A stretch of 64,000 nt of DNA from positions 1-64,000 of the forward strand of contig CAZJDB010000250.1 in the NCBI GenBank assembly GCA_964544695.1. Direction: 5' to 3'. Under the pieces are notes generated by a model. That model ran no database searches. It had not been told where the DNA came from and saw only the letters and a list, made by a program, of their open reading frames with translations. Position 1 is the stretch's first letter; each line of letters starts with the position of its first letter. Shown in pieces: positions 27,056-35,435 of this stretch. This DNA is from Dinghuibacter sp964544695. GTDB lineage: Bacteria > Bacteroidota > Bacteroidia > Chitinophagales > Chitinophagaceae. The position numbers were made by a program, and so were the translations under genes.

Positions 27056-27975
27056 GATGCGTGGCTGTTTGTCAGTTCCATAAATAAGGTTTCCAAATTA
27101 TTTTGCCGGGCGTAAAACTGGTATACGGGTATACCCGCCAGTACCAGGATTCGGTTGGCTTCCGCGGCCTCTTCCTGGCGGTGAATGCCCAGGGACAGTC
27201 CGTTTTCGCCCTCGACAGCCGCTTGGAAGCGGCCGCGCAAGACTTCGGCCGCTGCCAGCGGGTCCGACGTCTCCAGGGTCCACCCCATGGGTCCGGTTGC
27301 CTTGAGTGTTTGAAGTCCGGCCAGGGTGCCCTGGAAGACGAGTTTGCCCTGGTTGATGATCCCGATGTGCGTGACGAGTTTCTCTACTTCGGCCAGCAGA
27401 TGGCTGGATATCAAGACCGTTACTCCCGATTCCTTGTTCAGGCGCAGCAGTAATTCCCGCATGTCGACGATCCCTGAAGGATCGAGTCCGTTGGCTGGCT
27501 CGTCAAGGATGAGGAGTTCCGGCTTGGGCAGCAGGGCGATGGCCAGCGCCAGGCGTTGTTTCATGCCCAGGGAATACTTTCCCGCTTTCTTCTCCGCGGC
27601 GGCGCCATTTAATCCCACGAGGTGCAGGACTTCATCTATGCGCGACACCGAAGCCTGGTATATCCCACGATAGATTTGCAGGTTCTGGCGTCCGCTGAGG
27701 TGTCCGTACAGGGAAGGCTGCTCGATCAATGAGCCAACCCTGGACAAAATCCCGATGCGATCCTGGGACAGCTCCTCTCCAAAGAAACGGACCGAACCGT
27801 GTTGCCTGCGCAGCAAGCCCAGGACCAAACGTAGGGTCGTCGTTTTCCCCGCGCCGTTGGGACCCAGGAAGCCGAAAATGCTGCCCTTTGGAACCCTCAG
27901 GGCTACTTCCTTCAGGATGGGCTGAGCCCCGAAATGGTGGCTCAGCCCTTTGGTTTCCAGTATATACTTTTCCAT
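27052..27975 (-). CDS. ABC transporter ATPase (BcrA/lantibiotic-immunity type)
   Basis: ATP-binding subunit of 307 residues: Walker A GPNGAGKTTT at about 38-47, signature YSLGMKQRLALA, Walker B LLILDEPANGLD and switch histidine in LISSHLL. A C-terminal extension of about 90 residues follows the nucleotide-binding domain, as in drug or bacteriocin exporters. It pairs with the overlapping permease downstream and sits seven bases after the GIN-like gene. Confidence 0.93.
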   Translation of the reverse strand: MEKYILETKGLSHHFGAQPILKEVALRVPKGSIFGFLGPNGAGKTTTLRLVLGLLRRQHGSVRFFGEELSQDRIGILSRVGSLIEQPSLYGHLSGRQNLQIYRGIYQASVSRIDEVLHLVGLNGAAAEKKAGKYSLGMKQRLALAIALLPKPELLILDEPANGLDPSGIVDMRELLLRLNKESGVTVLISSHLLAEVEKLVTHIGIINQGKLVFQGTLAGLQTLKATGPMGWTLETSDPLAAAEVLRGRFQAAVEGENGLSLGIHRQEEAAEANRILVLAGIPVYQFYARQNNLETLFMELTNSHAS

Positions 27976-27982
27976 GGCTGTA

Positions 27983-28552
27983 TTATTTTTTAAGCGACCC
28001 GATCAGGTCTTGTTCCGCGTGAAAATTGGTGGTGCTGTCCAGCAATAGCAGTCCGCACTTGCTGTTGCTCAGCGATATTTCCCCGTGCCCCCTTATGCTA
28101 AGGCTGCCCACGTCCAGGGTATCCAGGTGCATAGAAAAACCATCCGTGGCGTAAACGGCCAGTGACTCCCCGTTGAATCCGGTTACATCGCAATTCCCGC
28201 TCCCCTTCAACTCGACCTCGTTCAAATGGCTCATCCCGATGGTTATGTCCTGCGGATTACCGATGAGTTCGAGTGTATCCCCGATAACCCTGTAGTTAAA
28301 TCCGGTGCCGTGCGGAGGAAACCAGATCGAATCTTCCAGCGTACGATTGACAGTGATACCGGCGAAGCCATTGACATGTATCCGGGTAATGTGACCAAGG
28401 GGCTTTGCCACGTCATGGGAGACCTCGTCGCCGGTTATTTTCCGCGTGTACAAGTGATGGTCTATCCTGTATCTTAGGTTCAGCGCCAACGAAGTTGCCG
28501 TCACCAGCATCAGCAAGGCGAAGCCCAGGAGTATCTTATTGCTTGTCCTCAT
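27983..28552 (-). CDS. Exported beta-helix protein of the GIN/DUF2807-like kind
   Basis: Protein of 189 residues with an N-terminal hydrophobic anchor (about 7-25) and then a series of short beta repeats: HLNEVELKGSGNCDVTGF, SLAVYATDGFSMHLDTL, LSIRGHGEISLSNS. This pattern resembles the putative auto-transporter adhesin head (GIN) domain, whose job is not known. It overlaps the GntR gene by four bases and so is expressed with the ABC genes. A surface or periplasmic sensor/adaptor role is only a guess. Confidence 0.65.
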   Translation of the reverse strand: MRTSNKILLGFALLMLVTATSLALNLRYRIDHHLYTRKITGDEVSHDVAKPLGHITRIHVNGFAGITVNRTLEDSIWFPPHGTGFNYRVIGDTLELIGNPQDITIGMSHLNEVELKGSGNCDVTGFNGESLAVYATDGFSMHLDTLDVGSLSIRGHGEISLSNSKCGLLLLDSTTNFHAEQDLIGSLKK

Positions 28553-28923
28553 ACTGTCTTGTATTGTTTGATGAACTTTTGATAAACGTCCTTCAATTCA
28601 TCCCATTGCAGGCCCAACAAATAAACGTTTCGGAAAACCAGGGGCAGGTCCTTTTCCATGAATTCCTTTTTTTTCTGGACCAGGGCGTGCTGCAAACCGT
28701 CGGGGGCTACGAAGTAGCCGATCCCCCGCTGATTATAGATGATGCCGGCCTGCTGCAGCCACTCATAAGTGCGCATCACCGTATTGGGATTCACCTCTAG
28801 TTGCACCGCAAGATCCCGGACGGAGGGTATCTTATGCTCTGCCTTCCATTCCTTGAGCAGTATCCTCTCGCACACGTAGTCGGCGATCTGCAGGTATATC
28901 GATTGTGTCGGATTGAATTCCAT
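28549..28923 (-). CDS. GntR-family transcriptional regulator, YtrA type
   Basis: Regulator of 124 residues: a winged helix-turn-helix at about 10-75 (KIPSVRDLAVQLEVNPNTV followed by RTYEWLQQAGII and the wing RGIGYFV), then only a short C-terminal dimerisation helix pair. This short form is typical of YtrA-type regulators, which control adjacent ABC transporter operons. It is the third gene of the operon and probably represses it through the palindrome at 30568-30607. Confidence 0.9.
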   Translation of the reverse strand: MEFNPTQSIYLQIADYVCERILLKEWKAEHKIPSVRDLAVQLEVNPNTVMRTYEWLQQAGIIYNQRGIGYFVAPDGLQHALVQKKKEFMEKDLPLVFRNVYLLGLQWDELKDVYQKFIKQYKTV

Positions 28924-28933
28924 AACTATTCCT

Positions 28934-29725
28934 TTAAATCTCCTTTTCTTTCAACCTGAAATAGGCGACGACCCAGAACAGAGGCGCCCATATATATTCA
29001 AAAACAAATTTCAAAACCTCCAATAATCCTTTTGGAAAGGAATACACATATCCTCCGTTTTCGTCGAAAACCCGGAATCCATCACCAGCTACAAACCCAA
29101 TGCGCTCGGGCAGGATGGGAAAAACGACGTACCTGAAGAAAAAGAAGAATGCCACCAGGACCAGGGCGCTCCATAGCGTCGTTTTGACGAAGGAAAAGCG
29201 CTTGAAGTACACAGAGCCCAACAGGTATAAGGCCTGAACCGCCGGATACGCAACGGAAAAGCCAAGGATAAAATCCGGCATGTTGGGGGCATAGGGCATG
29301 TGCTGCAAGTGGATCGAGGGGTACATGGACATGATCCCGAAGGCCGTAGTGCGGATCAGGTAAAAAATAACGAGGTAAGCAACGTTAAAAATCACCTGGC
29401 TGTATAGGATCCCGCACACCAGTTTTTCCGCAGCCGTGGCCGGGATCGCCAGGTAGTGCATGCCGGTGGTGGGTTGAGCCAGGTCCGAAAAAGTTCTGCC
29501 CGCGAACAGGGCCCCTCCTATGTATAAGCCTATGAAGAAGAAAATATAGGAAACTTCGATCCAAACGGTCCCCTCCTTGGTAATCCCCCAAAGGAAAAAC
29601 GTGATGGCCAGGAGTCCGGCGATGGCCCCGAGGGACAACAGGTATAGGCGTCCCTGGTCAGCCCATTGTTTTCGGATCAGCAAACCCAGCCGGTAAAAAC
29701 TGAACGTATTCTGCATAACAGTCAT
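28934..29725 (-). CDS. Membrane protein, ABC permease partner of the upstream ATPase
   Basis: Protein of 263 residues with about six transmembrane helices (for example LLSLGAIAGLLAITFFLWGI and the repeated aromatic stretch before KEKEI). No specific family is recognised by eye, but its ATG overlaps the stop of an ABC ATPase gene by four bases, so it is probably the permease of that transporter. It is not obviously similar to the permease at 26282-27055. ATG 29725 is chosen over an upstream TTG. Confidence 0.78.
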   Translation of the reverse strand: MTVMQNTFSFYRLGLLIRKQWADQGRLYLLSLGAIAGLLAITFFLWGITKEGTVWIEVSYIFFFIGLYIGGALFAGRTFSDLAQPTTGMHYLAIPATAAEKLVCGILYSQVIFNVAYLVIFYLIRTTAFGIMSMYPSIHLQHMPYAPNMPDFILGFSVAYPAVQALYLLGSVYFKRFSFVKTTLWSALVLVAFFFFFRYVVFPILPERIGFVAGDGFRVFDENGGYVYSFPKGLLEVLKFVFEYIWAPLFWVVAYFRLKEKEI

Positions 29726-30555
29726 CAATTGAAGGCCGAGAGCACTCCCGGGCGGTTAAGGATTATAGCTTTATAGAGGAGTTCCAGGTCCACTTTACTT
29801 TCTTCACCCGGGGTATTCCGCACAACCAGGGCATTCCCTTTCAGAGAATTTTCACTGTAAATGGCGCCCCTGGCTTCCTCGGCATCGAAAGATATCCTGA
29901 AGCTGAGTTTGGATTGGATCGCATCCATGGTTTGATCGAACAGTATCTTCCCCGCGTCGATCACGGTGATCCGGTCGATCAGGTTTTCCAGGTCCTTGAC
30001 CTGGTGGGTGCTGATGACGATGCATTTATTTTCATCGGCCGTAGCGGCGAGCACTTTTCGGAACTGGCTTTTGCTAATAATGTCCAGTCCGTTGGTAGGC
30101 TCGTCCATGAGGATGACCTTAGCCCCCGAGGCCAGCGCAAAACTGATCAGGGCCTTTTTCTTTTGTCCGTAGCTCATCTGTTGGAGGGAGCGATCCATGG
30201 GAATCTCGAACTCCAAAAGGTACCGCGTGAAGCGCTCCTTGTCGAAGCGGGGATAGAAGGGTGCGTGGATATCCATGAAACGTGAGGCACGCACGGGTGG
30301 AACATAAAACTCCTCGGGAACGAGGAACACCTCACTCAGGAAAGCCGGTTGGCGTTTGCCTGGGATATAATCCATGACCCGCACCGAACCGCCATCCGGA
30401 AACAGCAGTCCTGCGATATTGCGGAGCAGGGTCGATTTCCCCGTTCCGTTCTTTCCCAACAGCCCGTAGATATGTCCCGCCTTCAATTGAAGACTGAGCC
30501 CGTCGAAGACCTTTCCCCGACCATACCCGAAATGCAGCTCTTGAATATCAATCAT
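29725..30555 (-). CDS. ABC transporter ATPase (YtrB-like)
   Basis: ATP-binding subunit of 276 residues: Walker A LLGKNGTGKSTLL, a degenerate signature MSYGQKKK in place of LSGGQ, Walker B VILMDEPTNGLD and the switch STHQVKDL. The divergent signature and the C-terminal 60 residues are usual in ATPases linked to YtrA-type regulators. It is the first gene of the operon, about 37 bases after a strong -7 box. Confidence 0.92.
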   Translation of the reverse strand: MIDIQELHFGYGRGKVFDGLSLQLKAGHIYGLLGKNGTGKSTLLRNIAGLLFPDGGSVRVMDYIPGKRQPAFLSEVFLVPEEFYVPPVRASRFMDIHAPFYPRFDKERFTRYLLEFEIPMDRSLQQMSYGQKKKALISFALASGAKVILMDEPTNGLDIISKSQFRKVLAATADENKCIVISTHQVKDLENLIDRITVIDAGKILFDQTMDAIQSKLSFRISFDAEEARGAIYSENSLKGNALVVRNTPGEESKVDLELLYKAIILNRPGVLSAFN

Positions 30556-30567
30556 CGTTCTTGTTTT

Positions 30568-30607
30568 AGTGTACTATTGTACTAGTACAGTACAAATGTA
30601 ATACACT
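30568..30607. promoter_or_regulatory. Putative operator of the GntR/YtrA-type regulator
   Basis: A 40-base element starts AGTGTA (30568-30573) and ends TACACT (30602-30607), with a perfect 12-base palindrome TGTACTAGTACA at its centre (30578-30589). It overlaps the -7 box and start region of the minus-strand ABC operon, exactly where a repressor would act, and it lies about 35 bases before the malic enzyme gene on the other strand. Confidence 0.65.
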
Positions 30608-30623
30608 TTTCCGAATTTCCAAA
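30593..30623 (-). promoter_or_regulatory. Promoter of the ABC/GntR operon
   Basis: TTTG (30620-30623), 19 bases, then TACATTTG (30593-30600) on the minus strand: both Bacteroidetes boxes are perfect at the standard spacing. It is the best promoter in the window and sits within the putative operator. Confidence 0.75.
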
Positions 30624-30641
30624 TGCTTATTTTGCATCCCT

Positions 30642-32993
30642 ATGCAGAATAATGAGCTAAGGCGCCAGCAGGCCCTGGAATACCACTCCAAGGGCCGCCC
30701 TGGAAAGATCGAAGTAGTACCAACCAAAGGAACGAAAACCCAACGCGATCTTTCCCTTGCTTATTCCCCGGGTGTGGCCGAGCCAAGCAAGGAAATCCAT
30801 CAGAATCCCGAAAACGTTTATAAATACACCGCCAAAGGGAACCTCGTCGCCGTCATCACTAATGGCACCGCCGTCCTCGGTTTGGGCAATATCGGGCCGG
30901 AGGCTTCCAAACCCGTCATGGAAGGAAAAGGCGTATTATTCAAGATCTTCGCCGACATCGATGTGTTCGACATAGAGATCAACGAACTGGACCCTGAAAA
31001 ATTTGTTCAAATCGTCAAATCCCTGGAACCAACCTTCGGAGGCATCAACCTGGAAGACATCAAGGCGCCCGAATGCTTCGTCATCGAAAGGCGCCTCAGG
31101 GAGGAACTGCGCATACCCGTGATGCACGACGACCAGCACGGAACCGCGATAATCAGCGGGGCGGCCCTCCTGAATGCCCTGGAACTGCAAAAGAAAAAAA
31201 TTGACAAGGTCCGGTTCGTGATCAACGGGGCAGGCGCCGCGGCCATGGCCTGTGTCCAATTATATATATCCCTGGGCGCCAAATACGAGAATTTTGTCCT
31301 CTTCGATAAGGATGGCCCCCTTTGCCAAAGCCGGACCGATCTGAACGAGGTGCAACGCAAATTCGCGGTAAAGTCGGGGGAAACAAACCTGGCCGACGCC
31401 ATGAAGGACGCCGATGTATTTATCGGGTTGAGCGTGGGCAATGTCGTGACCCAGGATATGGTCAAAAGCATGGCCAAAAACCCCATCGTCTTCGCGATGG
31501 CCAATCCCGATCCCGAAATACCTTACGAGTCCGCGGTAGAAGCGCGAAAGGACCTGATCATGGCCACCGGGCGAAGCGATTATCCCAACCAGGTCAATAA
31601 TGTGCTGGGGTTCCCGTACATCTTCAGGGGAGCCCTGGACGTCCGGGCCACCGCCATCAACGAAGCCATGAAGCTGGCGGCCGTAAAAGCCCTGGCGGAT
31701 TTGGCCAAAACTCCAGTACCCGACATCGTTAACCTGGCGTATAACGAACGCAACCTGGTTTTCGGTCCTACCTATATCATTCCCAAGCCCCTGGACCCCC
31801 GCCTTTTGTCCACGGTGGCCCCCGCCGTAGCCAAAGCCGCCATCGACAGCGGCGTAGCCCAATTCCCCATCCATAACTGGGAGGCCTACCGCCTGTCTTT
31901 GAATAAACGCCTGGGCCTGGACAACCACCTCCTTCGTATCCTGGGAAACAAAGCCAGGAAAGACCCGAAGCGTGTCGTCTTTGCCGAGGCCGACAATATC
32001 AAGATCCTCAAGGCCGCCCAGGCGGTGATGGACGAAGGCATCGCCTATCCGATCCTCCTAGGGGAAGAAAAGAAGATCCGCCAAATGGCCATCGCGGGTG
32101 GCATCGATATAGAAAGCATTCCCGTCATAGATCCCCGCAGCGAGGCCCTGAACGAAAAGCGGAAGGAATACGGAGAATTATTCTTTGCTAAGCGCCAGCG
32201 CAAGGGACTGAACCGGTACGAAGCCTTCAAGAGCATGAAAGACCGGATCCATTTCGGGTGCATGATGCTGGAAACGGGAGAGGCGGATGCCGTGATCTCC
32301 GGGCTCACCAAGAATTACCCCGAAACCATACGCCCGGCCCTGCAAACGATAGGGACAGAGCCCGGCGTTAAAAAGATCGCCGGGATGTACATCCTCCTGA
32401 CCAAGAAGGGGCCTTTGTTCCTGGCGGATGCGACGGTCAATTTCAATCCGACCGCGGAAGAGTTATCCGACATTACCCTGATGGTGGCAAAGGAGGTGCG
32501 GACTTTCAACATGCGTCCGAGGGTGGCCATGCTTTCCTATTCCAATTTCGGGTCCAGCAATTCCCCCGAAGCCAACCTCGTCCGGGAAGCCCGGGCCCTG
32601 GTAAAGAAAAAGGATCCCACCTTGATCTGCGACGGGGAAATGCAGGGAATCCTGGCTTTCAATAAAGAAATTCTCAAGGAAAACTATCCTTTCTGCGAGC
32701 TTATAGATGTGGGGGATGTCAACACCCTCATCTTCCCCAACCTTTCCAGCGGGAACATCGCTTACAACCTGCTACAGGAAATCGGGGGCGCCGAAGCCAT
32801 CGGCCCTATCCTACTGGGTATGAACAAACCGGTGCACGTCCTGCAATTGGGCAGTACGGTCCAATCCATCGTCAATATGGTCATTATTTCCGTCGTGGAT
32901 GCCCAATTGAAGTGCCGGGATTGCAATGTCGCCGAGGAAGTCAGCCGCTCGAAATGGTGGAAGCCCTTCCAAAAGGTGGCGCACGACGTATAG
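30642..32993 (+). CDS. maeB: NADP-dependent malic enzyme with phosphotransacetylase-like domain
   Basis: Fusion enzyme of 783 residues. The N-terminal malic-enzyme half (about 1-420) decarboxylates malate to pyruvate; it shows the Tyr/substrate segment AYSPGVAEPSKEI, the metal region HDDQHGTAI and the Rossmann motif INGAGAAAMAC. The C-terminal half (about 430-780) resembles phosphotransacetylase (EADNIKILKAA, then TVNFNPTAEEL) but in MaeB proteins is thought to be regulatory. This architecture and length are standard for MaeB. Divergent from the ABC operon, with the GntR-type operator between them. Confidence 0.95.
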   Translation: MQNNELRRQQALEYHSKGRPGKIEVVPTKGTKTQRDLSLAYSPGVAEPSKEIHQNPENVYKYTAKGNLVAVITNGTAVLGLGNIGPEASKPVMEGKGVLFKIFADIDVFDIEINELDPEKFVQIVKSLEPTFGGINLEDIKAPECFVIERRLREELRIPVMHDDQHGTAIISGAALLNALELQKKKIDKVRFVINGAGAAAMACVQLYISLGAKYENFVLFDKDGPLCQSRTDLNEVQRKFAVKSGETNLADAMKDADVFIGLSVGNVVTQDMVKSMAKNPIVFAMANPDPEIPYESAVEARKDLIMATGRSDYPNQVNNVLGFPYIFRGALDVRATAINEAMKLAAVKALADLAKTPVPDIVNLAYNERNLVFGPTYIIPKPLDPRLLSTVAPAVAKAAIDSGVAQFPIHNWEAYRLSLNKRLGLDNHLLRILGNKARKDPKRVVFAEADNIKILKAAQAVMDEGIAYPILLGEEKKIRQMAIAGGIDIESIPVIDPRSEALNEKRKEYGELFFAKRQRKGLNRYEAFKSMKDRIHFGCMMLETGEADAVISGLTKNYPETIRPALQTIGTEPGVKKIAGMYILLTKKGPLFLADATVNFNPTAEELSDITLMVAKEVRTFNMRPRVAMLSYSNFGSSNSPEANLVREARALVKKKDPTLICDGEMQGILAFNKEILKENYPFCELIDVGDVNTLIFPNLSSGNIAYNLLQEIGGAEAIGPILLGMNKPVHVLQLGSTVQSIVNMVIISVVDAQLKCRDCNVAEEVSRSKWWKPFQKVAHDV

Positions 32994-33015
32994 GATTTAA
33001 CCGCATCTTTGCACT

Positions 33016-33756
33016 ATGGGATTTTTTGCGCATTTTGGCCGTTACTTACTGATGCTTAGAGGAATGTTCTCCAAACCGGAGAACGTCAAGATGTACTGGA
33101 AGGAGTTCATGCGCCAGTGTAACGATATAGGCATCGGTTCCCTGGGCATCGTCGCGATCATTGCCCTGTTCATGGGGGCGGTCTCTACCGTACAAACCGC
33201 CTATCAACTGGTCGCCCCCTATATTCCCCAATCCACCATCGCCCAGATCGTCCGTGATACCGTCATCCTGGAATTCGCGCCTACCCTGATGTGCATCGTT
33301 CTGGCGGGCGTGGTGGGGTCCAAGATCGCCAGCGAATTGGGGAATATGCGCGTTTCCGAACAAATCGACGCCTTGGAAATCATGGGGATCAATACCAAAT
33401 CCTACCTGATCTTTCCAAAGATCGCCGGAGCCCTGGTGACGATCCCCATGCTCGTAATCGTGGCCGCGGTGTTGGGTATCCTCGGGGGACGGATCGTGGG
33501 TTCCCTGGCGGGGATCCTTTCCACGACGACCTATGACAAAGGGCTGCTCCAGAACTTTACTCCTTATAATGTTGTCGTGGCGATCGTCAAGGGATACGTC
33601 TTTGCCTTTGCCATTTCCTCCATATCCTCCTACTTCGGGTATTACGTGGAAGGGGGGGCGCTTGAAATCGGTAAGGCCAGCACGAGGGCCGTGATCGTGA
33701 GCTGCATCGCCCTGCTGGCCCTTGATTATTTAGTTTCGGCGATATTACTTCAGTAA
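33016..33756 (+). CDS. MlaE-type ABC permease
   Basis: Permease of 246 residues in the MlaE/YrbE/TTG2B family, part of lipid transporters that keep outer-membrane asymmetry. Typical are the FKQ-like opening helix, AIIALFMGAVSTVQTAYQL, the conserved EFAPTLMCIVLAGVVGSKI, and EIGKASTRAVI near the end. A near-consensus -7 box (CATCTTTG, 33004-33011) lies just before the ATG. The ATPase gene follows after two bases; no MCE substrate-binding gene follows. Confidence 0.93.
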   Translation: MGFFAHFGRYLLMLRGMFSKPENVKMYWKEFMRQCNDIGIGSLGIVAIIALFMGAVSTVQTAYQLVAPYIPQSTIAQIVRDTVILEFAPTLMCIVLAGVVGSKIASELGNMRVSEQIDALEIMGINTKSYLIFPKIAGALVTIPMLVIVAAVLGILGGRIVGSLAGILSTTTYDKGLLQNFTPYNVVVAIVKGYVFAFAISSISSYFGYYVEGGALEIGKASTRAVIVSCIALLALDYLVSAILLQ

Positions 33757-33758
33757 AC

Positions 33759-34538
33759 ATGATCGAATTCAAGGACCTGAAAAAATCATTCGACGGACAC
33801 CCGGTTATTGACGGTGTATCCGCCATCTTCAAAAGCGGCCAGTGCAACCTCATCATCGGCACCAGCGGCAGCGGGAAAACCGTCCTCATGAAATGCCTGG
33901 TGGGGCTGATCACGCCTGATGAGGGCCAAATCATTTACGAAGGCCAGAACTTCACCGACATGAATGAGGAACAGCGTAAAATGCTGCGGCAGAAGATCGG
34001 GATGCTGTTCCAGGGTTCGGCCCTGTTCGACAGCCAGACGGTCCAGCAAAACGTCATGTTTCCCCTCGACATGTTCACTACACAAACGTACAAGCAAAAA
34101 CTTGCACGGGTCAACGAGGTACTGGAACGCGTCAACCTCCAGGGCGTGAACAAAAAATTCCCCGCCGAGATCAGCGGAGGGATGAAAAAGCGGGTGGGCA
34201 TCGCCCGGGCTATCGTCCTGAACCCCAAATTCCTTTTTTGCGACGAGCCCAATTCGGGATTAGATCCCCAGACCAGCCTCCTCATCGACCACCTGATCCG
34301 CGAGATCACGCTGGAATATAAGATCACCACGGTGGTCAATACCCATGACATGAATTCCGTTATGGAAATCGGCGACCATATCCTCTATTTATATGAGGGA
34401 AAGAAAGAGTGGGAAGGGAACAATAAGGAGATCATCTACAGCAAGAACCAAAGGTTGAATGACTTCATTTTCGCCAGCGAATTCCTTCAGGACGCCAAGC
34501 AAATGCGTATGATCGAGATTGAAAAAGGCGAGAAGTGA
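33759..34538 (+). CDS. MlaF-type ABC ATPase
   Basis: ATP-binding subunit of 259 residues that pairs with the MlaE-type permease: Walker A GTSGSGKTVLMKC, signature EISGGMKKRVGIARAI, Walker B FLFCDEPNSGLD, switch NTHDMNSV. The sequence fits the MlaF/TTG2A group of phospholipid transporters. It ends 21 bases before sucD, and that gap contains a separate -7 box, so sucD need not depend on it. Confidence 0.93.
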   Translation: MIEFKDLKKSFDGHPVIDGVSAIFKSGQCNLIIGTSGSGKTVLMKCLVGLITPDEGQIIYEGQNFTDMNEEQRKMLRQKIGMLFQGSALFDSQTVQQNVMFPLDMFTTQTYKQKLARVNEVLERVNLQGVNKKFPAEISGGMKKRVGIARAIVLNPKFLFCDEPNSGLDPQTSLLIDHLIREITLEYKITTVVNTHDMNSVMEIGDHILYLYEGKKEWEGNNKEIIYSKNQRLNDFIFASEFLQDAKQMRMIEIEKGEK

Positions 34539-34546
34539 TTTTTCCC

Positions 34547-34554
34547 TATTTTTG
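34547..34554 (+). promoter_or_regulatory. -7 box immediately before sucD
   Basis: TATTTTTG matches TAnnTTTG exactly and is followed by CGCCC and the ATG. The same CGCCC-ATG arrangement occurs at the MFS gene (11449-11462). Initiation would be at or next to the start codon. Confidence 0.5.
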
Positions 34555-34559
34555 CGCCC

Positions 34560-35435
34560 ATGAGCGTCCTCGTCGGTAAAAACAGCAAGGTAATTGTTCA
34601 GGGATTTACGGGCACGGAAGGCACCTTCCACGCCACCCAAATGATCGAATACGGTACCAAAATCGTGGGGGGAGTCACTCCGCACAAGGGCGGCACCAGG
34701 CACCTGGACCGCCCGGTCTTTAATACGGTGGCGGATGCCGTTAGGGAAACCGGGGCCGACGTCAGCATCATCTTCGTTCCTCCCGCCGGCGCCGCGGACG
34801 CGATCATGGAAGCCGCCGAATCGGGCATAGGCCTGGTCGTTTGTATTACCGAGGGCATTCCCATTCAGGATATGGTCAAGGCCAGGCACTACCTGGAAGG
34901 CAAACCAACCCGCCTTATCGGGCCGAATTGCCCTGGAGTCATCAGCGCCGATGAATGTAAGGTAGGCATCATGCCCGGCTTCATTTTCAAAAAAGGCACC
35001 ATAGGCATCGTTTCCAAATCGGGCACCCTGACGTACGAAGCGGCCGATCAGTTGGTCAAAGCAGGCTTAGGCCATACCACTGCCATAGGTATTGGCGGGG
35101 ACCCCATCATCGGGACCACTACCAAAGAAGCCGTGGAGCTACTGATGAAAGACCCCGAAACCCGGGGCATCGTAATGATCGGGGAGATCGGGGGAGGCAT
35201 GGAAGCCGAGGCCGCATATTGGATCAAGGAAAACGGCAACAAACCCGTTGTCGGTTTCATAGCCGGGCAAACCGCGCCTCCCGGTCGCCGCATGGGTCAT
35301 GCGGGCGCCATCGTGGGAGGAGCGGACGATACCGCTGCCGCCAAAATGAAGATCCTGGCTTCCTGCGGGATCCACGTGGTCGCCAGTCCCGCCGACATCG
35401 GCAAGACCATGGCGCAGGTCATTAAGAAGGCTTAG
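34560..35435 (+). CDS. sucD: Succinate-CoA ligase subunit alpha
   Basis: Alpha subunit, 291 residues, of the citric-acid-cycle enzyme that makes ATP or GTP from succinyl-CoA. Visible are the CoA-binding start (VIVQGFTGTEGTFHATQM), GPNCPGVI, and the phosphorylated His in PPGRRMGHAGAIVGG near residue 245. The beta subunit gene sucC is not in the window. The stop overlaps the convergent VWA gene by 14 bases. Confidence 0.96.
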   Translation: MSVLVGKNSKVIVQGFTGTEGTFHATQMIEYGTKIVGGVTPHKGGTRHLDRPVFNTVADAVRETGADVSIIFVPPAGAADAIMEAAESGIGLVVCITEGIPIQDMVKARHYLEGKPTRLIGPNCPGVISADECKVGIMPGFIFKKGTIGIVSKSGTLTYEAADQLVKAGLGHTTAIGIGGDPIIGTTTKEAVELLMKDPETRGIVMIGEIGGGMEAEAAYWIKENGNKPVVGFIAGQTAPPGRRMGHAGAIVGGADDTAAAKMKILASCGIHVVASPADIGKTMAQVIKKA

